Shown piece after piece: positions 27,619 to 35,399 of a stretch of DNA of 64,000 nucleotides. The position numbers and the translations under genes were made by a program. This stretch comes from Thalassotalea sp. G2M2-11 (GTDB taxonomy: Bacteria > Pseudomonadota > Gammaproteobacteria > Enterobacterales > Alteromonadaceae). Under the pieces are notes generated by a model. It saw nothing but the letters and a program-made list of their open reading frames with translations, did not search any database and was not told the origin of the DNA. The stretch covers positions 124,001 to 188,000 of the forward strand of contig NZ_JADNYL010000001.1 in the NCBI RefSeq assembly GCF_017168195.1, given 5' to 3'. Numbering within the stretch: position 1 is the stretch's first letter; each line of letters begins with the position of its first letter.

Positions 27619-29598
27619 CTATTTGCTTTCATTAATCATATCCCTCCAAGCTTCTTGGATCATCACCATTGCTAATGTATCTAGCTCACAGTACATCAAC
27701 AGTCCGCGTTCAAGTTCTTTTCTTTCATAATCAGACATCTCAGTGAACTGAAGTCGAGCATATGCAGTCAAAGCCAGACCGCCATTATTTAGTTCATCGG
27801 ATTCTGATAGCAGCTCTATGTCATGCTCCGATGCTTCAGCAAACATTTTTGGTAATGATTTGTATGGGTCTTTTACTTTTCCGCTTTCATCAAATTCAAT
27901 CCAAGCTTTGTTTTTAAAATTTAAGCTTGGTAACTCCTTGGTCCCATAAATAGGTTGTTCGTATTTTTCTTGTAAAAATTGAGAGCTATTTAAAATGGCA
28001 GGTAGCACCGCCTTAATAGAATTTGAGCCACCTGTGGCGGGGTCGTAATAGTATTTTTTAACTAGCTCCCACTGGTCAACCATGTTTCTTTCACCTAGCC
28101 AGTTGTCTTTGCTGTTGTTCGAAGACCTAGTGATCGACTTAATAAAGTCACAAAGCTCGTCTTTATCCACTTCAGCCGATAGTTTTAATTGCTGATAAAC
28201 CATATTGAGGTAGGCATTCTCATGGTTGGAATATCTGAAAATAGTGCCGTTGTCTTTTTCTAATTGAGCCTTTAACTCCCTTACAAAGTTGAAGTTTGGG
28301 AACTCTCCAATCTGTGAACTAAGAAATTCACCAGAATGCTCTACACGGCCGTCTTCGTGTAATATGTGGTGGGAAAACTGGAAGGCTATGCCTTCGTATG
28401 GTGACATTCCTTTATAAAATGGTATAGCTACAGCACAGGTTTCAAAATCGATAAAGTGAAGAGGATAAGTCCAAGATGCCATTTCATTTCGCATGCTATC
28501 AACATCGAAATACACACTAGAATCGTTGTCTTGCACTTTTTCTATTTGAAGCCACTGCCTTTCTTTTAATGTAAGCGCGGGGGTTGATGACTCTTCGTAG
28601 TTGATGTCTTCTGGCGCAAGGTCTTTTAGCTTTACTTTGCCATTTTCTATACAGCGATTTGAACCTCTATAGTTAGAGATGCTTAATACCGTAGGCTCAT
28701 TAAAATCTTCGTCACTCCAATGCAGTTGCTCTTTCCAGCATTCCTTAAATCCACTTTTAAAGCCATTCGCCTCATCTTCTTCCGAGCATTTGAACTCACA
28801 ACTTTTACACTTTGAGCCGATGACTGGCATCACCTTTTCATCATTAGCGTACCGTTCAGCTAGCACTTCGATATTAGGGATGAAACCTTCTGCTGGCATA
28901 CCCGTTTGTAATTCGGTTTCATAAGCTATTTGAACCGCTTTGTCGGTATTTACCTTTTTGAGAATTTTAACCGATAAGTCCGAGGCAGATAACGAATTAG
29001 AAACAGACACACCGCGTCTGTTTCTGTCATCACGAGTTAATTTAAACTTCTGATTTAAACCATCTACAGGGCAAGGCGTGTCCTTATCAACAACCATTAA
29101 ATAGCTGCTAACTAGCGCACCGGGTATGGCCTGCTTTAAAACGTATTTTTGAAACGCCACGTCAAAAATGTATGGCTTCCACTTTGAATCTAACTTTCCA
29201 GATTTGTTTAAAAAGTCTTTATCTTTTTTAGCCGAATATGACTTGGCTTTAACTTCAATGAGCTGATATTCATTGCCTTGTTTAACTAAAATATCGACAC
29301 GAACAAATAAGTTGCCAAAGCGAATTGCAGGCTCAAAAATGACGACGTTGTCCTGCTGTAATAGCTCGCTGGTTTGCTGAATCGACTCTTCATAATCTAA
29401 AGAAGTAATGTCATGACCTTCAGGGTAATAGCACTTAGCTAATTCACCCACCTGAAAACCGCCATCAGCTAATGAGGCAAGAAAAGGGTCATCAAGCTTG
29501 TTATCCAAGTATTCTTTTTTACCCGTGTAAAACAATTTTGTTGGGCACTCAGTGGCTAACTTAAATCGTGATTTAGTCAAATAGCGTGGATGGCTCAT
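27619..29598 (-). CDS. DUF2779-type protein: Cas4-like nuclease fused to a DEDD exonuclease-like domain
   Basis: The ATG at 29598 has AAGGAAG 7 bp upstream; a TTG start 21 bp earlier overlaps the ribosome site. The N-terminal half has a PD-(D/E)xK core (D102, E115-V-K117 in LIEVKAKS) and cysteines C18, C264, C267 and C271 that could hold an Fe-S cluster as in Cas4 and AddB. The C-terminal half starts with LHFIDFETC (D384, E386), followed by SNHENAY and CELDTLAM, resembling the DEDD exonuclease fold of DUF2779. So two nuclease modules are joined in one protein. It probably degrades or processes DNA. A GGGACG palindrome lies about 50 bp upstream. Confidence 0.75.
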   Translation of the reverse strand: MSHPRYLTKSRFKLATECPTKLFYTGKKEYLDNKLDDPFLASLADGGFQVGELAKCYYPEGHDITSLDYEESIQQTSELLQQDNVVIFEPAIRFGNLFVRVDILVKQGNEYQLIEVKAKSYSAKKDKDFLNKSGKLDSKWKPYIFDVAFQKYVLKQAIPGALVSSYLMVVDKDTPCPVDGLNQKFKLTRDDRNRRGVSVSNSLSASDLSVKILKKVNTDKAVQIAYETELQTGMPAEGFIPNIEVLAERYANDEKVMPVIGSKCKSCEFKCSEEDEANGFKSGFKECWKEQLHWSDEDFNEPTVLSISNYRGSNRCIENGKVKLKDLAPEDINYEESSTPALTLKERQWLQIEKVQDNDSSVYFDVDSMRNEMASWTYPLHFIDFETCAVAIPFYKGMSPYEGIAFQFSHHILHEDGRVEHSGEFLSSQIGEFPNFNFVRELKAQLEKDNGTIFRYSNHENAYLNMVYQQLKLSAEVDKDELCDFIKSITRSSNNSKDNWLGERNMVDQWELVKKYYYDPATGGSNSIKAVLPAILNSSQFLQEKYEQPIYGTKELPSLNFKNKAWIEFDESGKVKDPYKSLPKMFAEASEHDIELLSESDELNNGGLALTAYARLQFTEMSDYERKELERGLLMYCELDTLAMVMIQEAWRDMINESK

Positions 29599-29647
29599 AT
29601 CAATACTTCCTTTAATCAAGTCTTTCCATAAGTCTACTTTTAACTTA

Positions 29648-29663
29648 GGACATATAACGTCCC
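29648..29663 (-). promoter_or_regulatory. Island palindrome site 2
   Basis: Minus-strand core GGGACGTTATATGTCC, 50 bp upstream of the DUF2779-type gene start. It contains a TATAT that could overlap a -10 box, as expected for a repressor site. Confidence 0.6.
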
Positions 29664-29729
29664 AATAAATTTATATTCAATCATTTAAAGCAAAACTGCA
29701 ATTGATTCATCAAACTATGAGCAATTACA

Positions 29730-29948
29730 TCACCACGTATTTGTATAAACTTCATCTACTTTTGAAGGCAGGTTATTTTTGATTTCATATGCTTCACAAG
29801 CGGCGGTCCAAAACATAAAGCCATATTCACTATCTGCTTGCTTATTTAAAAGAGAAAGCTTGATTTGCTCCAAATGAAATTCGTATTCTACTTTACTGTG
29901 AATAACATGATCTCCTGCCCAAATTAAACAAAACTCTAAATTAGTCAT
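29730..29948 (-). CDS. Small unknown protein with W-A-YE-N-PSK motif
   Basis: A 72-residue protein starting at the ATG at 29948, with GGGAGG 7 bp upstream; a longer TTG-started frame overlaps that ribosome site. Not recognised. The C-terminal segment WTAACEAYEIKNNLPSK matches segments in the 187-residue protein encoded at 31336-31899, so the two are related. It lies divergent from the gene at 30039, and both could be controlled by the palindrome at 29984-29999. Confidence 0.6.
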   Translation of the reverse strand: MTNLEFCLIWAGDHVIHSKVEYEFHLEQIKLSLLNKQADSEYGFMFWTAACEAYEIKNNLPSKVDEVYTNTW

Positions 29949-29983
29949 AGCTACCTCCCAAAACAAAAGATTAGCTTGTTATT

Positions 29984-29999
29984 GGGACAAAAAGCGTCC
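29984..29999 (+). promoter_or_regulatory. Island palindrome site 3, between divergent genes
   Basis: Core GGGACAAAAAGCGTCC, 36 bp upstream of the small W-A-YE gene and 40 bp upstream of the gene at 30039. It is placed to control both. Confidence 0.6.
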
Positions 30000-30038
30000 T
30001 AACTTTTCCGTAGGCTTATTTAAATAGTTAAATTATAA

Positions 30039-30407
30039 ATGAGTGAATCAATGAATCGCGAAACAGTTAATGAAGAACACTTTTTAATTAGCATAGAGCC
30101 AAGCACGGTTGCTTCAGCTTATCTCTTAATAGCCCAAACAGGAGTCTTATTCTCTGAAGATTTAAGTTACAGGTTAGCTATTTCAGATATTCAAATTGAT
30201 AAGGCTAAAAGTCAAAAATCTTATCTATTCTTTAGAGCACAAGCAGAAATACATGACATTTCAGGAAACGACTCAAACTTCGTTGAATCAATAGCCGCTG
30301 TTGGTAGCTTTTCTCAAATTTATCACTATTTAGTTGCTCAGTTTGAACAGTTTTTGATTCAGAAAGGGTTAAACATATTAGTATTTCAGGAGGAAAAGGA
30401 TGCATAA
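30039..30407 (+). CDS. Unknown 122-residue protein
   Basis: Not recognised. It is acidic, with mixed beta and helical character (AYLLIAQTGVLFSEDLSYRLAISDIQIDKAK), no membrane segments and no cysteines. An ATG at 30051 in the same frame is an alternative start; neither has a strong ribosome site. The 3' end overlaps the following lipoprotein gene by 8 bp, so the two are translated together. Its promoter region holds palindrome site 3. Confidence 0.55.
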   Translation: MSESMNRETVNEEHFLISIEPSTVASAYLLIAQTGVLFSEDLSYRLAISDIQIDKAKSQKSYLFFRAQAEIHDISGNDSNFVESIAAVGSFSQIYHYLVAQFEQFLIQKGLNILVFQEEKDA

Positions 30408-30837
30408 ATGCCTCTATATAATACTTGCTCTAAACACTTCTGGCTGTGCAATTACCAACTCTAACTGTGGCTTACCTGCCGATGTATATAGCAAGGTTAA
30501 ACAATATAACAGAGGCCCAATAAATGGCGCTTCGGACGATAATAATGACGGACAAATAGACCAATATGAGGCATTTGGATATTGGGACTTCGAACAACTC
30601 TCAAGGGTTTTCCAATTTGGCGAGCCATACCAAGCATACAAATGGACGAACGTAGATACATGTTACGTATTTAAAGTAAACGCTGAAGACTATTTTGAAG
30701 ACTCCAAACAAGGAGTGTTATACCAAACGTGCAGAAAATTTACTTATTCAGTGACTAACCCAACTGGCCAAAAACTAGGTTCGGGAGCAGGCCAAGCCTG
30801 CCGGAATTTTGCAACACATCGGTGGGAAATTTTATGA
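30400..30837 (+). CDS. Putative lipoprotein, 17-kDa surface-antigen-like C-terminus
   Basis: A 145-residue protein. The short N-terminal hydrophobic stretch ends in a lipobox-like TSGC (C16), suggesting export and lipid attachment. DDNNDGQIDQYE (about 46-57) resembles a calcium-binding EF-hand loop. The C-terminal pattern, CRKFTYSV then GSGAGQACRN and RWEIL, matches that of the 17-kDa surface antigen/RT0821 family. It is the second gene of a two-gene unit and an unusual cargo beside nucleases. It converges on the membrane protein gene with no gap. Confidence 0.6.
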   Translation: MHKCLYIILALNTSGCAITNSNCGLPADVYSKVKQYNRGPINGASDDNNDGQIDQYEAFGYWDFEQLSRVFQFGEPYQAYKWTNVDTCYVFKVNAEDYFEDSKQGVLYQTCRKFTYSVTNPTGQKLGSGAGQACRNFATHRWEIL

Positions 30838-31257
30838 TTATCCAATAGTTCCCCAAGCATCAAGCAGCCACCAACAAAAGCCTAATAAAGCCATGTGAGG
30901 AATAAAGAAAAGCAAATAACTCCACCATACTTTCGAAGCTCTATTCGTTATAGCTGTGATGGCTTGTTGTTTTTTGTATTTAGGCGCAGTTTCGTCACTT
31001 AATCTTTCGATATAGTTAATATCGATACACTTGATTCTAAGCTCTCGGTCCTGCCATTTATCATACCAGCGCTTCGCTCTCAGCAGTGTAATGGTTCCGA
31101 TAAAAGCACTAACCCAAAATAGAATATCTCCTCTCATTACTACAATAGAAAACATAACGCCAAGTTTACCCGCACCAATTAGAAAAAAGCCGTTTTGAAC
31201 ACATTCATAAACAGGGTTAAAGCCCCCTATATAGACTTCTTTTGGTTGATACTGCAT
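30838..31257 (-). CDS. Unknown 139-residue membrane protein
   Basis: Not recognised. Three hydrophobic segments are visible (about 24-40, 45-60 and 113-132). Between the second and third lies a cytosol-like basic loop of about 50 residues (RAKRWYDKWQDRELRIKCID). AGGAG precedes the ATG. A perfectly spaced GGGACA palindrome lies 64 bp upstream. A membrane protein under the same apparent control as nucleases could act as an effector; that is only inference. Confidence 0.6.
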   Translation of the reverse strand: MQYQPKEVYIGGFNPVYECVQNGFFLIGAGKLGVMFSIVVMRGDILFWVSAFIGTITLLRAKRWYDKWQDRELRIKCIDINYIERLSDETAPKYKKQQAITAITNRASKVWWSYLLFFIPHMALLGFCWWLLDAWGTIG

Positions 31258-31320
31258 AAAAGCACTCCTAAATATTTAATTGTTGATCACATTGGAATAT
31301 TGAAATTGTAAATTTTTTAT

Positions 31321-31336
31321 GGGACAAAAATTGTCC
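31321..31336 (+). promoter_or_regulatory. Island palindrome site 4
   Basis: Core GGGACAAAAATTGTCC, 64 bp upstream of the membrane protein gene (31257) and touching the stop codon of the 187-residue gene. Best match to the family consensus. Confidence 0.6.
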
Positions 31337-31899
31337 TAAAAATCTTTTCGGATTTTTCTCATTTCTCTAAATCGTTCATCTGCATAATACTGCGTTGAAC
31401 GACTAGGTCTTTGGTGCTTTTGTTCGTATACCCCAACGGCTTTCCACCATTTGGCATGGTTATAATGTTGCTTGTCCTCTGGAGAAGCATGAAACATAAC
31501 ATCTATAGATTTATGTAAGTGATATAAGTAATCGCCTTCAGATGAGATAAGATCATATTTTGAGTCAACTTCTTGCTCTAATGGTTTTCCATCTTTGTCA
31601 TATTCAAGCCAATCGCCAAAGTCGTCTGGCTCAATATAAAAACCGTTGTGCTTGCTTTCTAGTTGCTCCCTTAATTCTGAATACTTGCTAGGCATATTGT
31701 TATCAAATTCATAAAGCGCTATTGCAGAAATCCAATCAGTAAACTCAAAATTTCCCCAGTTGTTGTCGTCAAAAACAATTAGATTCATAACGAGCGTTTT
31801 ATAAAGCAAGGATTCATATTGCTGATCATTGTCAATGAGGGTATGCCCACATCGTTTAATGTGAAATGCTCTAATAAGGTCTTGAGTGGAAGTTTTCAT
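31336..31899 (-). CDS. Unknown 187-residue protein with two W-A-YE-x-PS repeats
   Basis: Not recognised. It is built as an internal duplication: WISAIALYEFDNNMPSK (about 55-71) and WWKAVGVYEQKHQRPSR (about 153-169) share the W..A...YE.....PS pattern, which is also found in the 72-residue protein at 29730-29948. Each copy follows a helical stretch of about 50 residues. There are no membrane segments. The start overlaps the stop of the preceding gene by one base (TAATG), so it is co-translated with the 98-residue protein. Confidence 0.6.
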   Translation of the reverse strand: MKTSTQDLIRAFHIKRCGHTLIDNDQQYESLLYKTLVMNLIVFDDNNWGNFEFTDWISAIALYEFDNNMPSKYSELREQLESKHNGFYIEPDDFGDWLEYDKDGKPLEQEVDSKYDLISSEGDYLYHLHKSIDVMFHASPEDKQHYNHAKWWKAVGVYEQKHQRPSRSTQYYADERFREMRKIRKDF

Positions 31900-32195
31900 T
31901 AGTGCATCGCCCTTTCTTCAGAAAGTAATGTTGATTGAAATTGCTTAAGTTCATCGACCAGTTTCGTCAGGTCAGACATGACTGCTGAGTCAGCTGCTTT
32001 TTGTATACTTGATTCTAAAGCTTCTTGTACTGAGAGAATCAGGCATGAAAGAACGTACTTTTCTCTATTAGTATTTAGTTGTCCTAATGAAAGTTGATTA
32101 ATCACGTTTATAATTTCTGTACTCGTTGAAAAGTCTTCATAAAACGAGGGTTCACAAAACATTTTCATGACATTCAATAGTTGTTCAGACAGCAT
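31899..32195 (-). CDS. Unknown 98-residue helical protein
   Basis: Not recognised. It appears all-helical, with Leu, Gln and Ser prominent and no motifs. GAGGAG lies upstream of the ATG. It forms a two-gene unit with the 187-residue protein and is divergent from the WYL regulator gene. The intervening 82 bp hold palindrome site 5, so this unit and the regulator may share control. Confidence 0.55.
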   Translation of the reverse strand: MLSEQLLNVMKMFCEPSFYEDFSTSTEIINVINQLSLGQLNTNREKYVLSCLILSVQEALESSIQKAADSAVMSDLTKLVDELKQFQSTLLSEERAMH

Positions 32196-32241
32196 AAAAT
32201 TTACTCCTCGATTGACATTAATGGCATTTTAAAAGAGTATC

Positions 32242-32257
32242 GAGACAATATTTGTCC
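32242..32257 (+). promoter_or_regulatory. Island palindrome site 5, in front of the WYL gene
   Basis: Core GAGACAATATTTGTCC, 20 bp before the WYL regulator ATG (32278) and 46 bp before the divergent 98-residue gene. The position suits autoregulation. Confidence 0.6.
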
Positions 32258-32277
32258 TATAGAGTTTGCTCACTTGT

Positions 32278-33378
32278 ATGAAGTCATCAAATTCAGAATT
32301 TAGAAACGCGATCGTGCGAAGCATTGATGTCGGTGAAGATAAAGCGATTAAAATAAAAGATTTAATTGAAAACCGACTGTCTAGCTTTAGAAAAGAAAGC
32401 CAAGACTCTTTTGATTCTTTCAAGAAAAACGCATCTCGAATTATCACTTCTATGCTAGATGATGAAGGAGAAGGACTCTCCAGAATAAAAAAGGGAAATG
32501 CTTATTGGTATTACTGGACCTCACAAAAAGACAAAGATGATGCTTTTGAACAGTTTGAAATGTCAGAAGAAAGAGCGTTTGCATTTGCGTTTATTAAAGA
32601 ATATCTACCTGAACTAATTCCTCCTCATATTTTTTTAGCGTTACAAACTGAATTCAAAAGAGCTGAAGAAGTATTAGACCATTCGGAGCTTACAAAATAT
32701 TTATCTAAAATAGATTTCAATCCGATGGGTTATGACATGCATAGCACGTTAGATCACGAATCAGCAACAATTGAAGAACGAAAAGCTTGGCAGTTTGTTT
32801 TTGATTGTACATTTGAAGAAAAGTGCTTTTCTGCTAAGTACCAATCAATTCACAGGAGTTTTGATGCAAAAGAATTAATCTTATCGCCTCAAAGAATTGT
32901 ACTGTTAAACCAACATTTAAAAATACTGGCTCATGAGCATAATACTAACACGACAAGATATTTTGAAATAGGCAAATTGCATGATTTAACTGCGTCAAAA
33001 GAGCAGTTTATTGCAGTCAAAAAAACAGAATATGAAACAAGAGAAAAGGTCTCAGCTATTTGCCATAAATGGGTTAAAAGTAATTTCGAAGCAACTTCTT
33101 TAGCTAATAAAGCAACTTTTACTAAATTAAAGACTGATAACTGTTGGTTAGTTGAAATGGAGTTAAGCTTTCCAATTCACTTCAATAGAAAAGAGCCAGA
33201 TCCTTTCTTTATTGCAAATTATTTAAGTGGATTTTCAGACTCAATAGTTGTGTTGCAGCCTGAATTCTTAAAGAAAGAAATGCAGCGTAGGGCAATTAGT
33301 TTGGCAAACGCTTATAATGAAGAGTGTGATGTCGAAGCATTAGTAACTGAAAGCCCACATTTAATGGCGAGCAATTAG
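32278..33378 (+). CDS. WYL-domain transcriptional regulator
   Basis: The ATG at 32278 gives 366 residues; a TTG start 12 bp earlier is possible. Counting from the TTG, the middle (about 70-135: GNAYWYYWT, then LPELIPPHIFLALQTEF) follows the usual helical link of WYL regulators. The WYL domain proper (about 204-245) shows LSPQRIVLLNQHLKILAHEH. WYL proteins such as BrxR and CapW repress defence operons and sense nucleic-acid ligands. A classic N-terminal winged helix is not obvious. Its location inside a set of similar palindromes makes it the likely regulator of the block. Confidence 0.72.
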   Translation: MKSSNSEFRNAIVRSIDVGEDKAIKIKDLIENRLSSFRKESQDSFDSFKKNASRIITSMLDDEGEGLSRIKKGNAYWYYWTSQKDKDDAFEQFEMSEERAFAFAFIKEYLPELIPPHIFLALQTEFKRAEEVLDHSELTKYLSKIDFNPMGYDMHSTLDHESATIEERKAWQFVFDCTFEEKCFSAKYQSIHRSFDAKELILSPQRIVLLNQHLKILAHEHNTNTTRYFEIGKLHDLTASKEQFIAVKKTEYETREKVSAICHKWVKSNFEATSLANKATFTKLKTDNCWLVEMELSFPIHFNRKEPDPFFIANYLSGFSDSIVVLQPEFLKKEMQRRAISLANAYNEECDVEALVTESPHLMASN

Positions 33379-33438
33379 CTAATTGAAGTAAATGTGGTAA
33401 CTAGATGAATAGTATTTCGCTATATCAGAGAGTGAAAC

Positions 33439-33501
33439 TTTGACAGACTTTTTGCCGAGTTTGACAACGTTCGTTCCAAGTTTGACAGTCAATTTGCCAA
33501 G
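33439..33501 (+). repeat. Three tandem 21-bp direct repeats (iteron-like)
   Basis: Units start at 33439, 33460 and 33481, each TTTGACA followed by a more variable part. The first and third end TTTGCC-AG, and all end in AG. A fourth TTTGACA is at 33518. The 21-bp period (two helical turns) is typical of iterons and of cooperative operator arrays. Confidence 0.75.
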
Positions 33502-33556
33502 AATGGCACGAAAAATTTTGACATGATTTTTAAGATTTGTAGAAAAGCAGAGATTC

Positions 33557-33572
33557 AGGACGTTTGCGTCCT
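33557..33572. promoter_or_regulatory. Palindrome site 6 (shorter spacing)
   Basis: AGGACG / CGTCCT with a 4-base centre is perfectly symmetric. It resembles island sites 1-5 but the half-sites are one base closer. It may be a variant operator or simply a hairpin. Confidence 0.4.
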
Positions 33573-33932
33573 TACTTTGGTTATATAAATTTATAATAGT
33601 TACAATCGTTATAACATGAAAATCAGCAAATATGAACCCCCTAACCCAATCTGCTATTGCTCTTAGCGACCGAAAAACATCTAAATATTTAATAAATTTA
33701 ATATAAAAACTTATTAAATATTTTAAAAAATCAAGCCGTTCACAGTGAATTTATTGGCTATCATAAATAAACGCTACACAATGAGCACAATGCATTGAAA
33801 TATAACAATATTTACATAATAAAATAAAATTTTTTATTTACAATTTAGTATTCAAATAGCAATTTCGTTCAGTTAAAGTTTTCTCGTTGAAGCCCAATTC
33901 TGCGCTCAACAAACAAATAGAGAAAATTTTTT

Positions 33933-34388
33933 ATGAAAAATCTAAACATACAATCAATTAATTCAAGTCAATATGAGCAAGCAATCGCGCTATTTGATGA
34001 AAATTTAGAAGCTGAGTTCTATCGTATCCTCAAACAAAACAGAAAAAACACTGATATCGTTGAAGAGCTTTTCGTTAGAACACATAGTAAATGCGAAGCA
34101 TTACTCGACAATTATATGTTTGACGATATCCAGAATTTTACAATCGAATTATTAAGGCGCCATCCACAGCTAATTACTACTTATGTGGATATTGATAGCT
34201 TGCCCACTGACGAGGATCAGCAAACTAGCATCTGTGATTCTTTGTTTTATTTATTCTTTGAATTAAAAATCAATCAAGCGTTTCAAATTGGAGTCGACCT
34301 TGGCGTTTTCGAAGAAAACGAAGGCACAATAAATTTAACACCTGATTATCGGTCACGAGAAGATCAAATAAGCGTTACAACCCACTAA
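33933..34388 (+). CDS. Unknown 151-residue protein
   Basis: Not recognised. It is acidic and helical (about 11-80), with Asn-rich ends and no membrane segments. It is embedded in very AT-rich DNA, and a weak ribosome site (AGAGAAAA) lies upstream. The following 155-residue gene starts 36 bp later and may be co-transcribed. No function can be given. Confidence 0.55.
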   Translation: MKNLNIQSINSSQYEQAIALFDENLEAEFYRILKQNRKNTDIVEELFVRTHSKCEALLDNYMFDDIQNFTIELLRRHPQLITTYVDIDSLPTDEDQQTSICDSLFYLFFELKINQAFQIGVDLGVFEENEGTINLTPDYRSREDQISVTTH

Positions 34389-34424
34389 TAAAAAATATCT
34401 GTAATTAGAACTAAAAAAATATAG

Positions 34425-34892
34425 GTGAATAGAATGAAGATAAAAGAATTAAGTAAGACAATTTCAAAACTGCAAGATGCTAAAAACGTGACAGATTATT
34501 TTCTGTATCGAACTCAGAAAGTGGCAAAATTTATTTGTGAAGAAATGCAAACTCTTGGTCTAAATGAGTTATTAAATGGCAAATACTTTCTCAATGAAGT
34601 ATTTGCATGTGGGCAGTCTTTTTCATTGCTCAGTTTACAAGTTAGCGACAATGATTTTTTCGAATACCCTGTTAACTTGATGAGTAACGAAGTTAGCTCG
34701 AACCGAAAAATGAATTTTTTTGGCGGTGACTATAATGCTAAGTATTATGTACCAAATCGACATGACTTACTTACGTTCATCAACGATATCCCAAAAATCT
34801 TTGCTGAATTGGCAGATCAAAATGTAGAAAATGACATTGAATTACTCGACTGTATTCTGGAGGTGATCGACTCACATCAAAAAGCTGCTTAA
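34425..34892 (+). CDS. Unknown 155-residue protein
   Basis: Not recognised. It is a mixed alpha/beta protein without membrane segments or metal motifs; LSKTISKLQDAKNVTDYFLYRTQKVAKFI forms a clear N-terminal helix pair. An in-frame ATG at 34434 is an alternative start. It ends just before a long imperfect hairpin (34898-34959), which probably terminates the two-gene unit. Confidence 0.5.
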   Translation: MNRMKIKELSKTISKLQDAKNVTDYFLYRTQKVAKFICEEMQTLGLNELLNGKYFLNEVFACGQSFSLLSLQVSDNDFFEYPVNLMSNEVSSNRKMNFFGGDYNAKYYVPNRHDLLTFINDIPKIFAELADQNVENDIELLDCILEVIDSHQKAA

Positions 34893-35399
34893 GCACAGGT
34901 TTAAGGCTGAAGTAAAAATAATGAATAAGCGTAACTAAAGGAAACGCTCAGCCTAAACCTAATTGATTGCATCACTATTTTATAAGTTATTTAGCTAATC
35001 TATATTTTTTAAATACTCTGTATCGTTTAAATCTATATTAAATATATACGAAATATATACGAAATATTCCCACTACATCGTTAAACATATATCCGGCCAT
35101 AGATTGATTTTAGTTACACAAATAATGACGTTAGAACTACTGTTTGAATTAATAATGCAATAATTAAATATGACTATTTAATAAATATTAAAATATATAT
35201 TAATCAATAAGTTGAAGGTTTTATGCTGACAATAGCACATTAATTTGTGAAAGAATATAAAATCACCAATTCACTCATTTTTAAATCAAATCAGTATTTC
35301 CTTAATAGCTTTTTTAAAGCTAGCTTAAAAGTGATTTTTAATCACAGATCGGAGCTAAATTTTTAGTAATCCTAACCACCATGTTTTGAGAGTAAGAAA
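34893..35399. other. AT-rich intergenic region with a long hairpin and small repeats
   Basis: A 507-bp stretch. It holds the nested hairpin at 34898-34959, a direct repeat of ATATATACGAA in two adjoining copies (35042-35063), and GTGATT/AATCAC dyad symmetry at 35331-35345 shortly before the next gene. I see no gene in it. Confidence 0.6.
34898..34959. terminator. Nested hairpin after the 155-residue gene
   Basis: The outer stem GGTTTAAGGCTGA / TCAGCCTAAACC encloses an inner AGCGT / ACGCT stem. There is no T tract, so it could be a terminator or a structured site. Confidence 0.45.

Larger units (their letters stand above)
33379..33932. other. AT-rich non-coding region with direct repeats and a palindrome
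   Basis: A 554-bp stretch without a convincing gene. From the left it holds three tandem 21-bp units beginning TTTGACA (33439-33501) plus one more TTTGACA (33518), a GGACG palindrome (33557-33572), and then about 350 bp of very AT-rich DNA leading to the next gene. It looks like a control or replication region rather than decayed coding DNA. Confidence 0.65.

Noticed and set aside
27619-29598. CRISPR-associated Cas4
   Set aside because: Only the nuclease fold and cysteines are similar. There is no array or cas1/cas2, and the C-terminal DEDD part is absent from Cas4.
33439-33524. CRISPR repeats or a row of promoters (TTTGACA resembles a -35 box)
   Set aside because: Units follow each other without spacers, and no -10 boxes at regular spacing are seen; iteron or operator fits better.
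33557-33572. Full member of the GGGACA palindrome set
   Set aside because: The half-sites are one base closer and it is far from a start codon, so I list it as doubtful and leave it out of the five-site argument.
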